Source: Adineta steineri
Lineage: Eukaryota; Rotifera; Eurotatoria; Adinetida; Adinetidae
NCBI GenBank assembly: GCA_905250115.1
Contig: CAJNOI010000013.1
Span: forward strand, 607,788-671,787
Direction: 5' to 3'
DNA: 64,000 nucleotides
Under the pieces are notes generated by a model. That model searched no databases, was not told where the DNA came from, and saw nothing but the letters and a program-made list of their open reading frames with translations. Position numbers and translations under genes: made by a program. Shown here one piece after another: positions 24,401 through 39,400 of the stretch (its first letter is position 1; each line of letters starts with the position of its first letter).

Positions 24401-27400
24401 ACTGTATTGATCTCATGTTTCTTTGCTTGTCTGTTCCGAACATGTTTATATTATGGAGATTAGTCTTCTCTTTTATCTCGAGGCGGAAGATGGATTTTTT
24501 TGTTCTTTTATTCTATTTATATATAAACGATCATTAAATACCTAGATAATTGATCTGAATAAAATGTTTGAAATTCTTGTCATACAACAATATGTAAAAA
24601 ATATTTTCGTCTAAATCTAGTCATATATTAAAAATCATATTTTGTAACGCGCACACATATTGTATTGTTAATTGAACTTCTAAATAATAAATAAGTAGTT
24701 TATTAGTAATAACCTTATTTTGAATGTACGTGACCATTAATAATACCTTGACAAAAATCATCAAGAAGAAAAAGAGGAGAAAAGAAAAATTTCCGATAGC
24801 AACTGATACACCCATAGTCATTTCGGATATGATATGATTTTCTTTTCTTTATTTATTCTCAATCTCATTAAATTTCCAAACTTCAATTTAAATATTCTTA
24901 TGAATCATTTCCATCATAAAATATCCTATCTATTGCCCGTTATTATTTCAGTATAGTTATGATAGCAGTTGAAAATTACATAATATTATATGAGCGTTTA
25001 TATCTTCAATTACTATCTCTTGTATAGGTCAATTAGTATATAAGCAAACTCAATACTTTATTACCGATGAATGAATGACGTTTTTCTTAAACTTGAAATT
25101 TATATATATATAAACATGGGAACCATCCATAGAAGACGTCCAAGTAAAAATGGCATTCTTGAACACTCAGACTGCAAAAACTTTTTAAAAAATCTGATGA
25201 TTAAAAAGACCTAAATTAGCGTTGGGGCGTCCATATGTGCCTGACCCCCTTCCCCTTTGCCTAGACGTTCATGTGCCTTTAACCCATGGAAGGAAAAGCG
25301 TTGCTTTCGTAGGCACGCCCACAGACATTTTTTTTCGGAGGGGAAGGGATTGACCACTTTGCAGAAAAGTCCATCGTAGAAAACGCTTATTTGAAATTTC
25401 TGAAAATTGTTCGACCTGTACTCCCCTCCAGGTATTTCAATTTTTTCTTTTGGGAAGGGCGATCAATCCCACCTCTGCAGACTTCCCTGTACTTTCGTAC
25501 TTCAAAAAAAATTCTGAAATAGGCGAAATCTCGCTTTTTCTCCCTTGACCTGACCCCTTCGCCTCTGTCTGAACGTCCTTTTATGGATGATTCCTTGTCT
25601 TTAAATTATCAACCACACAGGGGCTTAATTAATGTATTTTTTTTCCTTTTTTTGCACTGAATATAATTTTCTATTTCTATTATCATTTATAATAAAATGA
25701 ACTTAAAGCACGTAGATATATTTACTTCACTGTCACTTATTATATTATGTTTAGTTCACTAACAAAACGTATGTTATAGTAAAAAAATGCATCTAATTAG
25801 ATGAGTCTATTAAATAAATGATCTAATTTGCAGACTATTTCATCATATTCTTTACAATACAATGCACTTAAACACGATATGTTTCTATTTCTCATTACAA
25901 ATGAATTTATTAAAAATATAATAAACGAGACATGTTTTTCTGGACATTTTCATATTATTCAGTTAGATTTATAGCGTAGTTTTTTTTTGTCGGTTATTAA
26001 TTAGTTGGATTTCTTTTTAATTTTTTAAATATTACAAAGTCATTGATACTGGTTCGTTGAATATATTAAATAATTCACATAGAAAATTAGCGACAAATGT
26101 CATTTTGTTTTTAATGAATTGATTATGACCTGTTTCTCTAATCTATATCATTAAAAAAATATAGATCTTTTTGTAAACATGCAATTTACTATTATAATTG
26201 AAATAGATTTTCCTGTTGAGTACAAAACAAAAGTAAGAGAATGTAGATTTTGTTATTTTCTTTTACACATTTACTTGATAGTTTAATACAGAAAATGATT
26301 ATTAGAATAATTCTTCATTTCAGAAAAATCTTATTAATATATATTTTTCTTCTTCTGAACTAATTGAAATTCATAGTTTTTTTTTCTTTCTTTACATATA
26401 CTATCGTTATTGTTCACCATATAGTTTTTGATAGATTTATATTCTCTAGTGACTTTTTGTTGTGCTATAGAAAAGGAAGAAAACATCATGTTACTAAAAT
26501 AGTTAATCGATATTTCTGAACGCTTAATAATAATCAAACATTTGGCTTTTCTTTCGAGTATGAAGATATAATTTTTTTTGTTTTAAAGAAATCTTTGCAT
26601 TTAATACGAGAGATACTAAGTTCAATATATTTTGATACAGAAAGATGATAGTTAATGAGTCTCGAACATATTTTTTTTCTTCTTTCTAGCCAATGCGTTA
26701 AATGATCGTCTAACTAAACGATTTGCTGAATTAAGTCGATTGGCGACTAATATCGAATGTATCGATCAATTGATGGATTTATTGCGTGTGCAAAATTCCA
26801 TGGACGAAATATTAGCTTTGATAAGTCAAGTAACATCACCACAAGTCCATGCAAAAATTGCTGAACTTCTTCATACATTGCTTAATGTAAGTTTCATTTA
26901 ATAATCGAAGAATTATATTAAATTGAGCATAAGTAAATGCTTTTTCCTGTATACATTTTATATTATAAGTGACGTTTATATTGATTAATTAAATTAAAAT
27001 CTCTTTGTTATTTCAAAAAGATAAATATATATTGAACATTCTATTCTACTATCGAAAGAAACAGAAAACTATGCTCTTATGTTGTATAAATATGATAAAT
27101 ACAAAAATCATATTTTTACATAAAAAAAAACTTCAAAATATATAGTATTTATGTTACTATATTACTGCCCAATTCAAAATAAAAGGCAGATGGATATTTT
27201 TTGAATAATTTTTGATAGGAACGAGGCGGAGAGCTACGGATTTCACCACTGAAAAGAGGCAATAAAGACGCATTGAAACATATATGGGTACATTCCTCTA
27301 ACTGTTTTTCTATGAGTTCTAGTCAGACATTTTCAAAAGCCTTGGGTAATCAATTGTATTTTGATGAGCAAAATACCGTATTCGTATTAATCAAAGATGA

Positions 27401-30400
27401 AATATTTTAATATTATTGTAGCTCTTTCTCCGACGGCTCTAAAATCTTTATAGGACAGTCTTAGAAATGTTTCAACAGTGAAAACCGCAGCTCTCCATCT
27501 CGTTTCTATCGACGTTTATTCAAAACAGTCTATCTGCCTCTTACTTTGAAATGAGTCATAGTTAGAAATAAAATATATGAATTCACATATTTGCTTATTT
27601 TTTGTATTCTTATTTAGACATCTTATCAAGAATTTCAACGTAATCATGATAAACGTGATCATATAGAAACTTTTCAAAATCATACGAAAAAATTATTAGA
27701 TATATCATTAGAATTATTATCAAGTGATATGTCAAATGTACAATATTTAGCATTGTTAACAATAAATCGTTTATATGATATATATGTTTATCATAATTTA
27801 ATTAATCCCGGTCGATATAATGCATGTTATATACCAACATCACGTCGACAATTAAATCAAAATTTAATAAATAATTATAATTCGAATATCTATGATGATT
27901 CAACAATTAAAAATACAAATAGTCGTTCAAGAAAATCATCAACTTTATCGAATATTTTTCGTCGAATATCACGCGAAAATGATGATAAACGACCAGTAAC
28001 ATCAACTAATTCAAAATCATCAGGAAATACTACACAACAAACATCAGGAACAGGAGTTAATAATGGACCGACAACAGATATTCCACGTCAAATACCAAAA
28101 CGATGGATTTCATTATATAGTAATGATACTATAGCACCTTCATCATCTACATCAACATTAGTACAATCACCAAAAGGATCAACATCTGATTTAACAAATA
28201 GTCAATCATCTAAAGCACAACATTTACTTAATTTAGAAAATTTTCCTATGAATTCAAATGAAAATTCTAATACAATATATACATTTGAACCATTTTCACT
28301 TCTTTATCAAATTGAACCCATACATCTCTTACGTTTAATGCGTACACATTTAGATGCACATAGAAAAGAATTTAATAATCGACCAAAATGTGTACCATCA
28401 ACACGTTCACCATTATGTACACATCATTGTGTAGTTATTTTAGCTGCAAGATTATTAACAATACTTTGTCAAGATCATACATTTCAATTAAGATTTATTG
28501 GAACAAAAGAAAATTTAGTAATTATTATTGATATGTTAAATATTAATAATGATCCAGTAAATATTTCCTTTTTTTTAAGATTTAATTCATAAATATCTCT
28601 TTTTCTATAGCATTTAATATGTCTAATTTTACAAACATTGGGTGTTGTTGCATTAAATCCTGATTCTCATGATGTTTTAACACAAGCAGATATTCCTGAT
28701 ACTGTCTTACATTTAATTTTACCAGCTGATGAAATGTTCTATACAAATCAAACAACAAAATTTGCTCGCTATGTTAAACATCTTGGAGCACGAATACTTG
28801 TTTATATGGGTTTATTGACTAAAGTCAGTAATAAAGTTAATTTATTCGATATACTTGGTAAGCATTTTAATTTATTCTCATGGAAAGAGCCTTGGAAACA
28901 TAAATTGCTTGCTTGTGTGTCCGCACTTCACTGATTCCTTGAAGACTAATCGGAGTCGAGGAACACGAATCTGAAGTCGGTTTTTGAAGTTGTTTGAATA
29001 AATAGTTTACTGATATAGTTAAGACACATGGTTTCTACGAGAAAGAGCTGAGTGAGTCTCGAGACGAGCGTTATTTGTAAAATACAATGAAGAACTTATT
29101 AAAGCTCATTCTTTCTCTAGTAAAATGCAAAATGATTAGCTTAATATTAAAAGACACGATCTAATTCTTTAAAAAATTTATCAAAAGTATTGTCATGTTT
29201 AATGACTTCTATATTTCACTGTTTGAACCTTGATTTTAGTTTAATGTATATTTAAGTACCTTGAAATATGATGCAGTAGTCTCAGTCTAAAATAGACTCA
29301 ACTTTGCATTCGATTCTTTGATTGACATTTACAGAAAAATTAGATTTCTCGATGCTATACAGACATGATTACAAAAACAAATATTTTTTTAATCTATCTT
29401 TCTTTTAAACATAATTTCGTATTCTAGACGTTGAACCAGAACCAGTTGATTGTGATAAACCTCAATCATTTGAAAATAATTTTGTTCATCATATGGCTAT
29501 TGGTGAAACTATAGTTGGGACATTATGGGCATCATTTACTGGTATTTGTATTGAAAAATTACTTGATGAATTACTTAAAGTGAATATTATTATTATTTTT
29601 TAATTATTCATAATATATAATAAAATTGTTTTCTTTTTCGAAAAATTTAGAATGGTATTAATCAAAAAAAATCGACATCAAAAGAATCACAAGATATGCC
29701 ACTACCTCCAACAAGTCCAACATCAGCTACAGGATTAATCAATTCTAATGATAATCTTCTCTATAATCTTTCATATTTATCAGCTGTGATACATCCTGTT
29801 ATTATTCTTCGTTTACTTGAACATCGAATATTTACACCATTATTTAAGAAAAAATCTATTACTATTAATCAACCAATTATATCAAATGATAATAAAAATA
29901 ATAATAATAATATAGTTATTCCCCCTACTGTTGGTACGTCTGCTCTAATTTCAGTTCCAACATTACCACGACCAGATACACTTTTACAACAAGGAAATTC
30001 GATAATAAAACATTCATTATCAAATACCGATAATAATAATCGTAAAACACTTCGAGGTATACCTAGTGCATCAATATCATTCGTATCAACAACTAGTTCA
30101 CAATCAACAACAAATAATGATTTAACATCGAATGTAATCAATTCAACGGATCTTTCATCACGTTTAGCACCAGCTACAACAACAACAACAACATCATCAT
30201 CAACAAATAATTCAAATCCACTAACAGGAACAACACGTAAATGGTTTTGGAGAAATCCTGAAAAAAATCTTCAAACAAATATTGCAAGTGATCGTAATCC
30301 ATTATTACAATCGATCGTCGAAAATGATCCAACATCATCATCAATATCAGTCCCACCATCCACAACGAATACTGCTGGTGTTGGAGAAATAAAATTACTT

Positions 30401-33400
30401 GAAAAAGAATTATTAAATTTACCATCGTTTCAATTGAGCGATTCACAAAATCCACTCTTACCAAGTCCAACATCTTTAAATTATGATTTTTCAACACCAT
30501 ACGATCAAACAAGTCCAACAGTAAATGTTATTGTTAATCGCCAATATGTAAATACTTTTTCAAATGAATTACAAAAATCGAAATTGAATAATGATGATTG
30601 TAAGTAAAAGAAGATAAATGACTTTCAACAATTTCTGAAACTCATTGGTCCGAAGAACTAGAGTATCGTAATATGTAATAATAAATAGAGCTGAGAGGAA
30701 AAGATTGACTGACTTACCCGGCTTAGGAAAATGAGGGTGAGGGTGTGGGTGTTTGTGTGAGCGTGAGCCTTCCTCATATTTCACACCCACCCTCAAAAAA
30801 AATCGACAAAAAAAATTTTGATTCTGAACACTCGGTCATGTTGTCAGGTGTTCGCAATAAGTAGTACGAAACGTCATACACACCCCCCCCCCCTTCGACT
30901 TTCTTCAGTTAGTGAAATTCAGGAATTTCGATTTATTTTCTAGTTACATCATCTTTAACAAATAATGCTACTACTGGTTTATTAACAACACATACGATTC
31001 CATTTGTTGCTGTTCGTACTCCATCTGATGATAGTAATCATTCGTCAAGTATTAACACTAGTCTCTTACGACGTATGTCATCATCTGAAATGTGTAATCA
31101 ACAATCATCATTAAATACTCGTACATTTGTTCGAAAAACAGTTGAAAATTTTTTTCGTTCATCAAAAACAACTGATAATATGTCAACGATATTAGTAAAT
31201 AAAAATAATCTCCTAACAAATATTTCCAAATGTAATCGAAATATTTTTAAATTAAAATCATCATCTCATCTATCACATTCTCAACCAACTGTTAATGAAA
31301 CTTTACATTGTGAATCTCCATTAATTAATCATAATGAACATTCACCATTAATTGAACGTCATGTAAATGATAAATTGAAAATTTCAGTTGATAATAAAAA
31401 AAAACCATCTTTAAATCGTCAAGGACTTCATTTACAACTTGATACTGATTGTTTACAACGTAGTCGTTCATATGCTGATGGTATTATTATACCAACAAAT
31501 AATCAAGAAATTGATTTAATTAATACACCACCTATAGCAAGTTTACAACCAAATAATAGTGATGCAATATCAATGCGTTCATCTGATAGTACAGTTTCTT
31601 CACTTTCTGCTTATCTTTCAACACAACGACAATCGAATCAACAACTTAATGCAAAATCAATAAATGATTTAAATAAATCACAAGAATCAATTTTTAGTTT
31701 TTCATCACCTACACATAAACAACGTTCAATTAAATCATTAATTATGGCTGCAACAACAAGAGATAAATCGACGAAACAAGAAAATGATGTTCTTGTTTTA
31801 ATTGCTAGTTGGGTATTAAGATCACCGGAAGATTTTCAAGGTATAAACCAAAAAAATATTAACATTAATTAATTTTTATTTTGTAGATTATCTTGTACAA
31901 AAAGAATTAAAAAGTTTTTTTACTTTACTTGAATCATTACGTAGTTCATTTCGTATATGGACAAGTCAAATTAAAGAAATACTTGCACTTCAAGTAAATA
32001 GATTCATTTTTAAATGAAATTAATTAATTAATTTATTTATAGGATACGGATGTACCATTAAATACAGAAATAGATGATGTTACGACAGATGATATTTATC
32101 GTGAATATGTTCGAATGCAACGAGATATTGTTTCAGGAAGATTAATTTGTTCAAAAGAAGAAGCAGCTGCATTAGCTGCAGTACAATTACGTCTTGAAAC
32201 ATGGCCAGAAGAAAATCTTGATCTTGCCGAAGGTAAATAATCATTAATTATCTTTTTTTTCTATTGTAAGTTGTTCTTTAGAAGATGAATTACAAGCATT
32301 AAATATAGCATTAAATGATCGAACATCAGCAGCTGGTACTCATAATAGTTTACCAACAATATCACGATCATGGCGTTATCGACATCGATATAATTTAGTT
32401 AAATTTCGTTTAGCTGATATATCTTGTTGTAAACATGTTGATTCGAATATACATAAATCAAAAAAACCATTTCTTCCACCAAATTTTCGTCATAGTAATG
32501 AAATTCTTAAATTGATTAAAGTAAGCTATGAAATCTTGAGGGTTAAACTCATTCAAATATTTCTCATTTTTTTACTCAGGATAAACAACGTAAATTATTT
32601 CATATCAATGATTACGATAATCCAACACGGTTAAAAGAATGTTATGTTCGTTTATGTCGAAATTTACCTAGTTATAGTGCGGAAATATATATTGTAAAAG
32701 AAATTCATGGCAAACGATCAAAACGAAAAGTTTGTTCTTTTTTCGAATTTCTTATTTTATCTTTCTCTTTTTGTTTAGGGCAATCGACTTCTTTGTATTC
32801 GTTCAGATAAAATCTGTTTATTAAATATGAAAACACGTATTATATATAAAGAACAACGTATTGTTGATCTTGAACATTGGATAACAAGTGGACATCATTT
32901 AAGTGCAGGAATTAATGAACTTGTTTTAGAATTTCGTAATAAAACAAAATGGCGTTTACAATTAAATAATACAGCTGATTTACGTGCAATAACTGTTTAT
33001 TTATGGAAAATAGTTAATGTTGAAGGATTTGCATTACTTGATAAACATATTCCATTAAATTCTTCCATGCGTCGAACATCTCAACCACAACATCAAATAG
33101 GACGTCGTATGACACTACTTCCGACATCATTATCAACAAATTCAAATAAAAATCCGTATCAAACAATAACTGATTTATATAAAAATTTATCAAATAACCA
33201 AACAAATCAACATATGACAACATCGGCAACAACAAAAACAACAGATCATATACAAAATTTAACACGTTTAATGCAAAATACACGTACAACAGTATTACCA
33301 AGTTTAATGATAAATTCCTCGTATCTTCATCCATCGGATCATACACAACCATTTTGTTTTTCATCGGATCTTGAAGAATTAAAACATTTATTTGATTTTC

Positions 33401-36400
33401 CTGAAGAAGTTGCAATACGTTTAACAGAAATTGAACATGAAATATTTCTTAGTGTACCACCTTTACAATATTTAAGACATTTAACACTTGATATGTCACT
33501 TTTATCACCACATGATACATCAATTCAAGGAAAAAGTATTCGAATTCTTGTTCAACGTTTTCAAGCTGTATGAAAATAAATATTTAACGAATAAAAACAT
33601 ATTTTCTATGGTGATTTATTTTTAGGTCGGATCATTTATTCAACAATTGATTGTTTCACAAACAAGTTTTCAAGAACGCAAAGCGATTGTTACATCAATA
33701 GTTCGATGTGCTATTACTTGTTGGTATATGGGAAATTTTAATAGTGCTATGCAAATATTAGCAGGACTAAAGTATGTCAAATAAGATTTTACCCAGAAAT
33801 CAGGAAAAATTTTATTTGAACGGTGTCGGTGGGGTGTGCGTGGGATGTGGATGTGGGTGTCTATCATCTCATAACTCGTTTGTACTATCACTCACACCTA
33901 CACCCACCCACACCCACGCTTGAATTTAATCAAAATTATCTTCAATTGATGATTAATATGAAATTCTTTGATAAACTGTTTTTTTTCGTTTTATTTAGAA
34001 TTGAAGCATTTCGTCCACTATGGTTAACAATAACTGATGAAATTCCAGGTTTTAAATTTCTTACAGATGCATTTAATTCAAATGAGAAAACTCCACAATA
34101 TTGTGATGCTGTTAGTCGAGCGTTAGATATTCCAACTTGTAAAGTAGTACCATTTTTTGGTACATTTCTTAAAGATCTTCGAACAATATTAAGTGGTGTA
34201 CCAAGTATAGTTGTTCTATGTAATCGAAATACACAAAAACCATTTGAAGTATGTATTATTCAAAAAGAAGTTTATTTATTTTATTTTTTGATATTTAATT
34301 TATTTTAGACGGTTTCGGATTTTCAAAATCAAGAACATTTTTTAACACGTAATATAAATCAATATTGAGTAATAAATAAATAAATAAATAAAAGAATTTT
34401 TTTGTAGGCATTGGTGTTGGCGGTTTAATTAATACTCGAAAAATTGAACTTGTTCATATGGTATTAAAAGATATAGCAATGTTTCATAATCGTCATCGCC
34501 GTTTACCATTATTCAAATGTTGTTTTGATCTAAATCGTATTAAATTACCAAGACAATCTATAATACCAGAAATGAAAGAAAAACATTCAGCTACAGTTTG
34601 TGTACCATTTGGTGATAATGTATTAGATCAGTATGAGTTTTTTGCTTTGTTTATTAATATATCATCTATTGAATTATTTATTTAGATTTCCTAAACCAAA
34701 ATGCCATCGTAATCGATCATTTTCAAATACGGCAATATCAGATAATGAATTTGATCATCATCATCGTATGCCAAATATAGCTATACAAGTTATTGGTGAT
34801 AATGATGTAACAAATATAAATAATAATGAAGGAACAACAACAACAAATTCTAAATTATCACATCATTCAACATATGATATTGATGAACCTGAAACATATT
34901 ATTGTTTAAATGTATCATTTTATCAACCAATAATACAACCAAAACATAATCATGAAGTTTCTTTATTATCAATGCATCATATTATTGATTTTAATAATTT
35001 ACAAATACTTCGGTTAGTTAAAAGAAATTATACAAAATAAATATTTTTTCGTATTATTTTCATTTAGAAATGGTACAACAATGATTCTTTATGATGAAGA
35101 TACAATGCATTCATGTTTAATTACTGTACGACTTGAACTTGATAATTGTACATTGACTTGGTAAGAAATTTTTTGTATTATAAATATATATATGAATTGA
35201 ATTTTTATATTTAGGACAAAACCTTCTTGGGACACACATCGAAATATTGAAAATGTTAATGCAACTAATCAAATTTCAAGTGAAGCAGCACATTATTCAA
35301 TATTAATGAAACGTTATATATTACGTGATGTTGCATTTGTGGATATGGATGAAGGTTTTCTTCAATTAAAATATGTTAAACATATTCGAAGTGGTATACT
35401 TCATTGTGATTTACTTCCAATAATAAAACGTTATAAATTAAATGATATAACAAATCCAGAAAATTGTTTTACTATTATTTATGGTTCATCGATCAGTGAA
35501 AATAAGTAATGCAATAACATTTTTTTTATTAAAAATATTTGTTTTCTTTTTTTTGAAGATCACTTTGTTTTATCAGTCCAAAATATTGTTCACAAATATG
35601 GTATTCAAGTATAGATAAATTAATAATACAATATCGTAAACATCGTTTATGTTCTGATCGACGTATTGTTTGGCTTAAAAATCAATATCTTTCATTATTT
35701 CATGAAAATGAACGTTTCGAAGGACCAACACCAATGACAGCTATACTTATATTTGGTGGAAGACAATGGAATTCTAGTTCATTATTTTCTTATGAACGTG
35801 ATCATGTTTTATCAAAAAAGTCAAATAGTGTTATGAAATCATGGTCAAATTTAGGATTAAGACGACGAAATAAATTCGAACAGGTTTGTAAGAGATGAAT
35901 TACAAAAGAGTACATGTACTTCTATTGTGGGTGTGGATATAATGCCGGTCAAGGGAGAAAGAGCGGAATCTGAAATCCTGGGGAATTCCCGAGACGTGTT
36001 TTCAGAATCCGCTCTTTCCCCCTTGATGCTGACACCTACCCACACCCACTTTTAATTTATGTCCATCAGAATACAAGATCTATTTCAATGCTTTTTAGGA
36101 TCGTAAAGCCAGTTTTTCTACAGAATCAGAACCTTCAACAGGATTAAAATGGCAACAACAGAGTGCTGTTTCTATTATACGTAATAAATCTAAGACTCTT
36201 GATTATAAAGTTAAATCAAATCTTGCTTCTCAAATGGTTAAACCAGCACGTTCATTAATACAACATCAAACAAATACTAAACAACGTTCTGGTTTAGTAA
36301 ATCAATCATCATCAAATATTTTAAATAATCCATTAAATAATAAACGTAATCGTGTTTTAACAACAAATACGAATACACAACTTCAAGATTCATCATCACC

Positions 36401-39400
36401 ATGGATTATTAATGAAAGTCATATGGATTTTCCTGAATTTGTTGAATTATTTAAATCATTTTATTTTCATTGTCGACGAGATTTAAAAGATTTATTTGAT
36501 AAATTTGCATCAGAAATTAATACTGAACAAGATTATACTATAAAAGAACAATATAAAAATGATTCATTTGATATTTCAAGACATTTAACAGGTTTAATAA
36601 CAAGAAATATGATTGACGATATTACTGATGCAAGTATACGTCGAATTTATGATATGATTGCTATATCATCGATACCATGTTATGCAATTAGTACACATAC
36701 TCGTGGAAATTTTCTTATTACAAAAGAACAATTTAGAGAATTCTTACTTGAACATCAAAAAGAAGATAAAACTTCGTATGAAATCGAACAAATCATATAT
36801 GTAAGTTGACTTCTTTTTTGATTGATCTAATTCTATTTTGTCTATGTTCTAGCGTCATGAACCTAATCGGCAAAATCGTGTGAATAAAGTTTTGTCATTA
36901 GAAGGTTTTTCACGTTTTTTATTGGATAAAGAAAATTATGCTTTTGTTAATGAACATACTAAAGTCAATGAACAAGTAAGAGATAATATAGTTTTATTAT
37001 TTCTAATTAATATATTTCTTTAACTTCTAGGAAATGGATAGTCCATTGTCATATTATTTTGTTGCTTCCTCTCATAATACTTATTTAACTGGACATCAAT
37101 TACGTGGTGAATCATCTGTTGAAATGTATCGTGAAGTAAATATTTCTAAAAATGAAATTTATTCTTTTATAGTATAAAAAAATTCTTTTAGGTACTTTTA
37201 TCTGGTTGTCGTTGTGTTGAACTTGATTGTTGGGATGGTGATGATGGTTATCCAGTTATTTATCATGGACGAACATTTGTTAGTAAAATATCATTTAAAC
37301 TTGTTGTCGAAGTTATTAATGAAAGTGCATTTATAACATCTCCATATCCAGTTATATTATCAATTGAAAATCGTTGTTCATTAATACAACAAGCACGAAT
37401 GGCACAAACATTTGTTAAAGTATTTGGTGATAAATTAATAACAAAATATATGTTTGATACTGATTTTCATGAAGATCCATTATTACCATCACCAAATCAA
37501 TTAAAACATAAAATATTAATAAAAAATAAAAAAATAAATAAAATGCATTCAGCAACACAATTAAGTCGACAAAAAGTACAATTAAGTGTTAATTATAGAA
37601 ATTCAGTTTATTCATCACCGGATGAAAATGAAGAAGATGATGATTCTGATGATGATGAACTTTTAGATGATTATAGTTATGATCCATTTGGTAGAAGAGA
37701 ATCACAACGATCAAATTCAATAACTGATTCGCCATTGTATCAATTAAAAAAGACTTGTGCATCAATAGCTGTTGAGCAAGACGGTGATGATGATTTGTAA
37801 GTTAAAGAAAAATGAAACTTTTTTCCTCGTATCATTAAGTAAAATATTTATAACTTGTCTTTTTTTAAGACGAGGATATCGACAACGTCGTTATAGTATT
37901 ATGGTTAATGGACCAAGACAACGTTTAAAAAGTAGTAGTTCAATTGATGCTACTCATATAGTAAAAGTACCTAAATCAACTGTTGCTCCTGTAAAAATAC
38001 CAGCCATGTTGGTAGCAAAAGAATTATCGGATATTGTTATTTATACACAAGCAATCAAATTTCGAGGTTAGAACATATTGAATTATGTGAAATATAACAG
38101 TGTTCTCGAAATTTTTATTTATCAAAACAAAAGAACAACATTGTAGACTCGAATACATTTAGAGTTTATAAATAATAACTGTTAGGATAAATACTTTAAC
38201 CTAATCGAACTAGAACAAGACATTCAATAATTTCTTAAACTAAAGAAAAATACTCATGATTTGTATAACTTGAATTTCTTGATATCTTTTAAAATTTCGT
38301 AGGCAACAATTGCCGTTAATAAGTTCGAAAGCTTATCTGTTACAAAAGTTTCGTTATTTTAAATTTTGAATTCTTTATAGGATTAACTTGTGCATCGACT
38401 ACGCCAAGTTTTATTGGTGGTAAAGGTGTTCGAAAAGTTCCCAGACGTACTATTCAACAACTTGTTGCTCAACCAAGTACAACGAGTAAGTTTTGAAGCT
38501 TGTATTGAATGAAAACAAAATCATATATATCTTTCTTTGCTTTTTAAAACTACTAATAGGTACTGAAAGTTCACGATCGATTGATCAAGTTTCACCTTGT
38601 CATCAAATAGTATCATTAATTGAAAATAAAGCAAAAAAATTATCTAAAAATCAAGGTGCTGATATGGTTGTGTAAGTTCTTATATTTCTATTATTACATA
38701 TATATGTATATATATTATTCATATTTAGACATACTGAAAATCAACTGGTTCGATGTTATCCAAGTGGATTTCGTGTTGATTCAACTAATTTCAATCCATT
38801 ACAATTATGGATATATGGAATTCAGTATGTTTGATGTTTTTTATTTTATCTATGATATTCAATTTTTATTTACTTATTTTTAGATTAGCTGCCACTAATT
38901 ATCAAACACTTGGTAAATAAAATAATTTTCTTCTATGATAGAAGACAATTCATTTATTTTTTGTTTTTAAGATCCTGGACAGATTCTTAATTTGTCTATG
39001 TTTGAACAAAATGGTAATTGTGGTTATGTAATAAAACCAAGTATTTTTTGGGATAAAGAACATCCACAATATGGTCGATTTAATCCATCAGTTATCGAAC
39101 GTGAAGGTTTTTGTTTTGAATTAACCATTACTGTAAGTTAGATCATAAAAACAATAAAGATCAATATGAATGATGTTGAAATATAATTTAGGTTATTTCG
39201 GGTCAATATTTAACACAAAATCTTGGTTCAACAACAAGTATTTATATTGAAGTTGAACTTCTTGGAATTCCAATTGATTGTATGTCAAGAAAAACAAAAC
39301 CATCCATTAAAAATTCATTGAATCCTATTTGGCAAGAAACATTTGTTTTTCAGGTATGAGATTTTCAATGAGAGTATTCTTATTTTTCTCAAGTAGCCAA

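Larger units (their letters stand above)
21452..31840 (+). other. Giant PLC-epsilon: ankyrin and armadillo-like N-terminal region (exons 1-10)
   Basis: Residues 1-100 are Ser-rich. Ankyrin-type helices appear around 105-130, 285-315 and clearly at 372-435 ([57 protein letters not shown]). After a Ser-rich linker, exons 5-8 (24.3-29.6 kb) give helical segments reminiscent of armadillo/HEAT repeats ([73 protein letters not shown]). Exons 9-10 are largely Ser/Thr/Asn-rich linker. ARM is a judgement by pattern only; ankyrin is firmer. Confidence 0.65.

Noticed and set aside
29869-30518. Minus-strand frames of 90 and 114 codons.
   Set aside because: Shadows of the low-complexity exon 9 of the PLC-epsilon gene.
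21452-31840. Ankyrin/ARM part considered as a separate gene upstream of PLC-epsilon.
   Set aside because: No stop, poly(A) signal or new start separates it; all ten exons join in phase with the next, and the FERM-RasGEF junction is within one exon. Only transcripts could reopen this.
33014-33415. Minus-strand frame of 133 codons.
   Set aside because: Antisense to exon 15, which carries the FERM-RasGEF junction.
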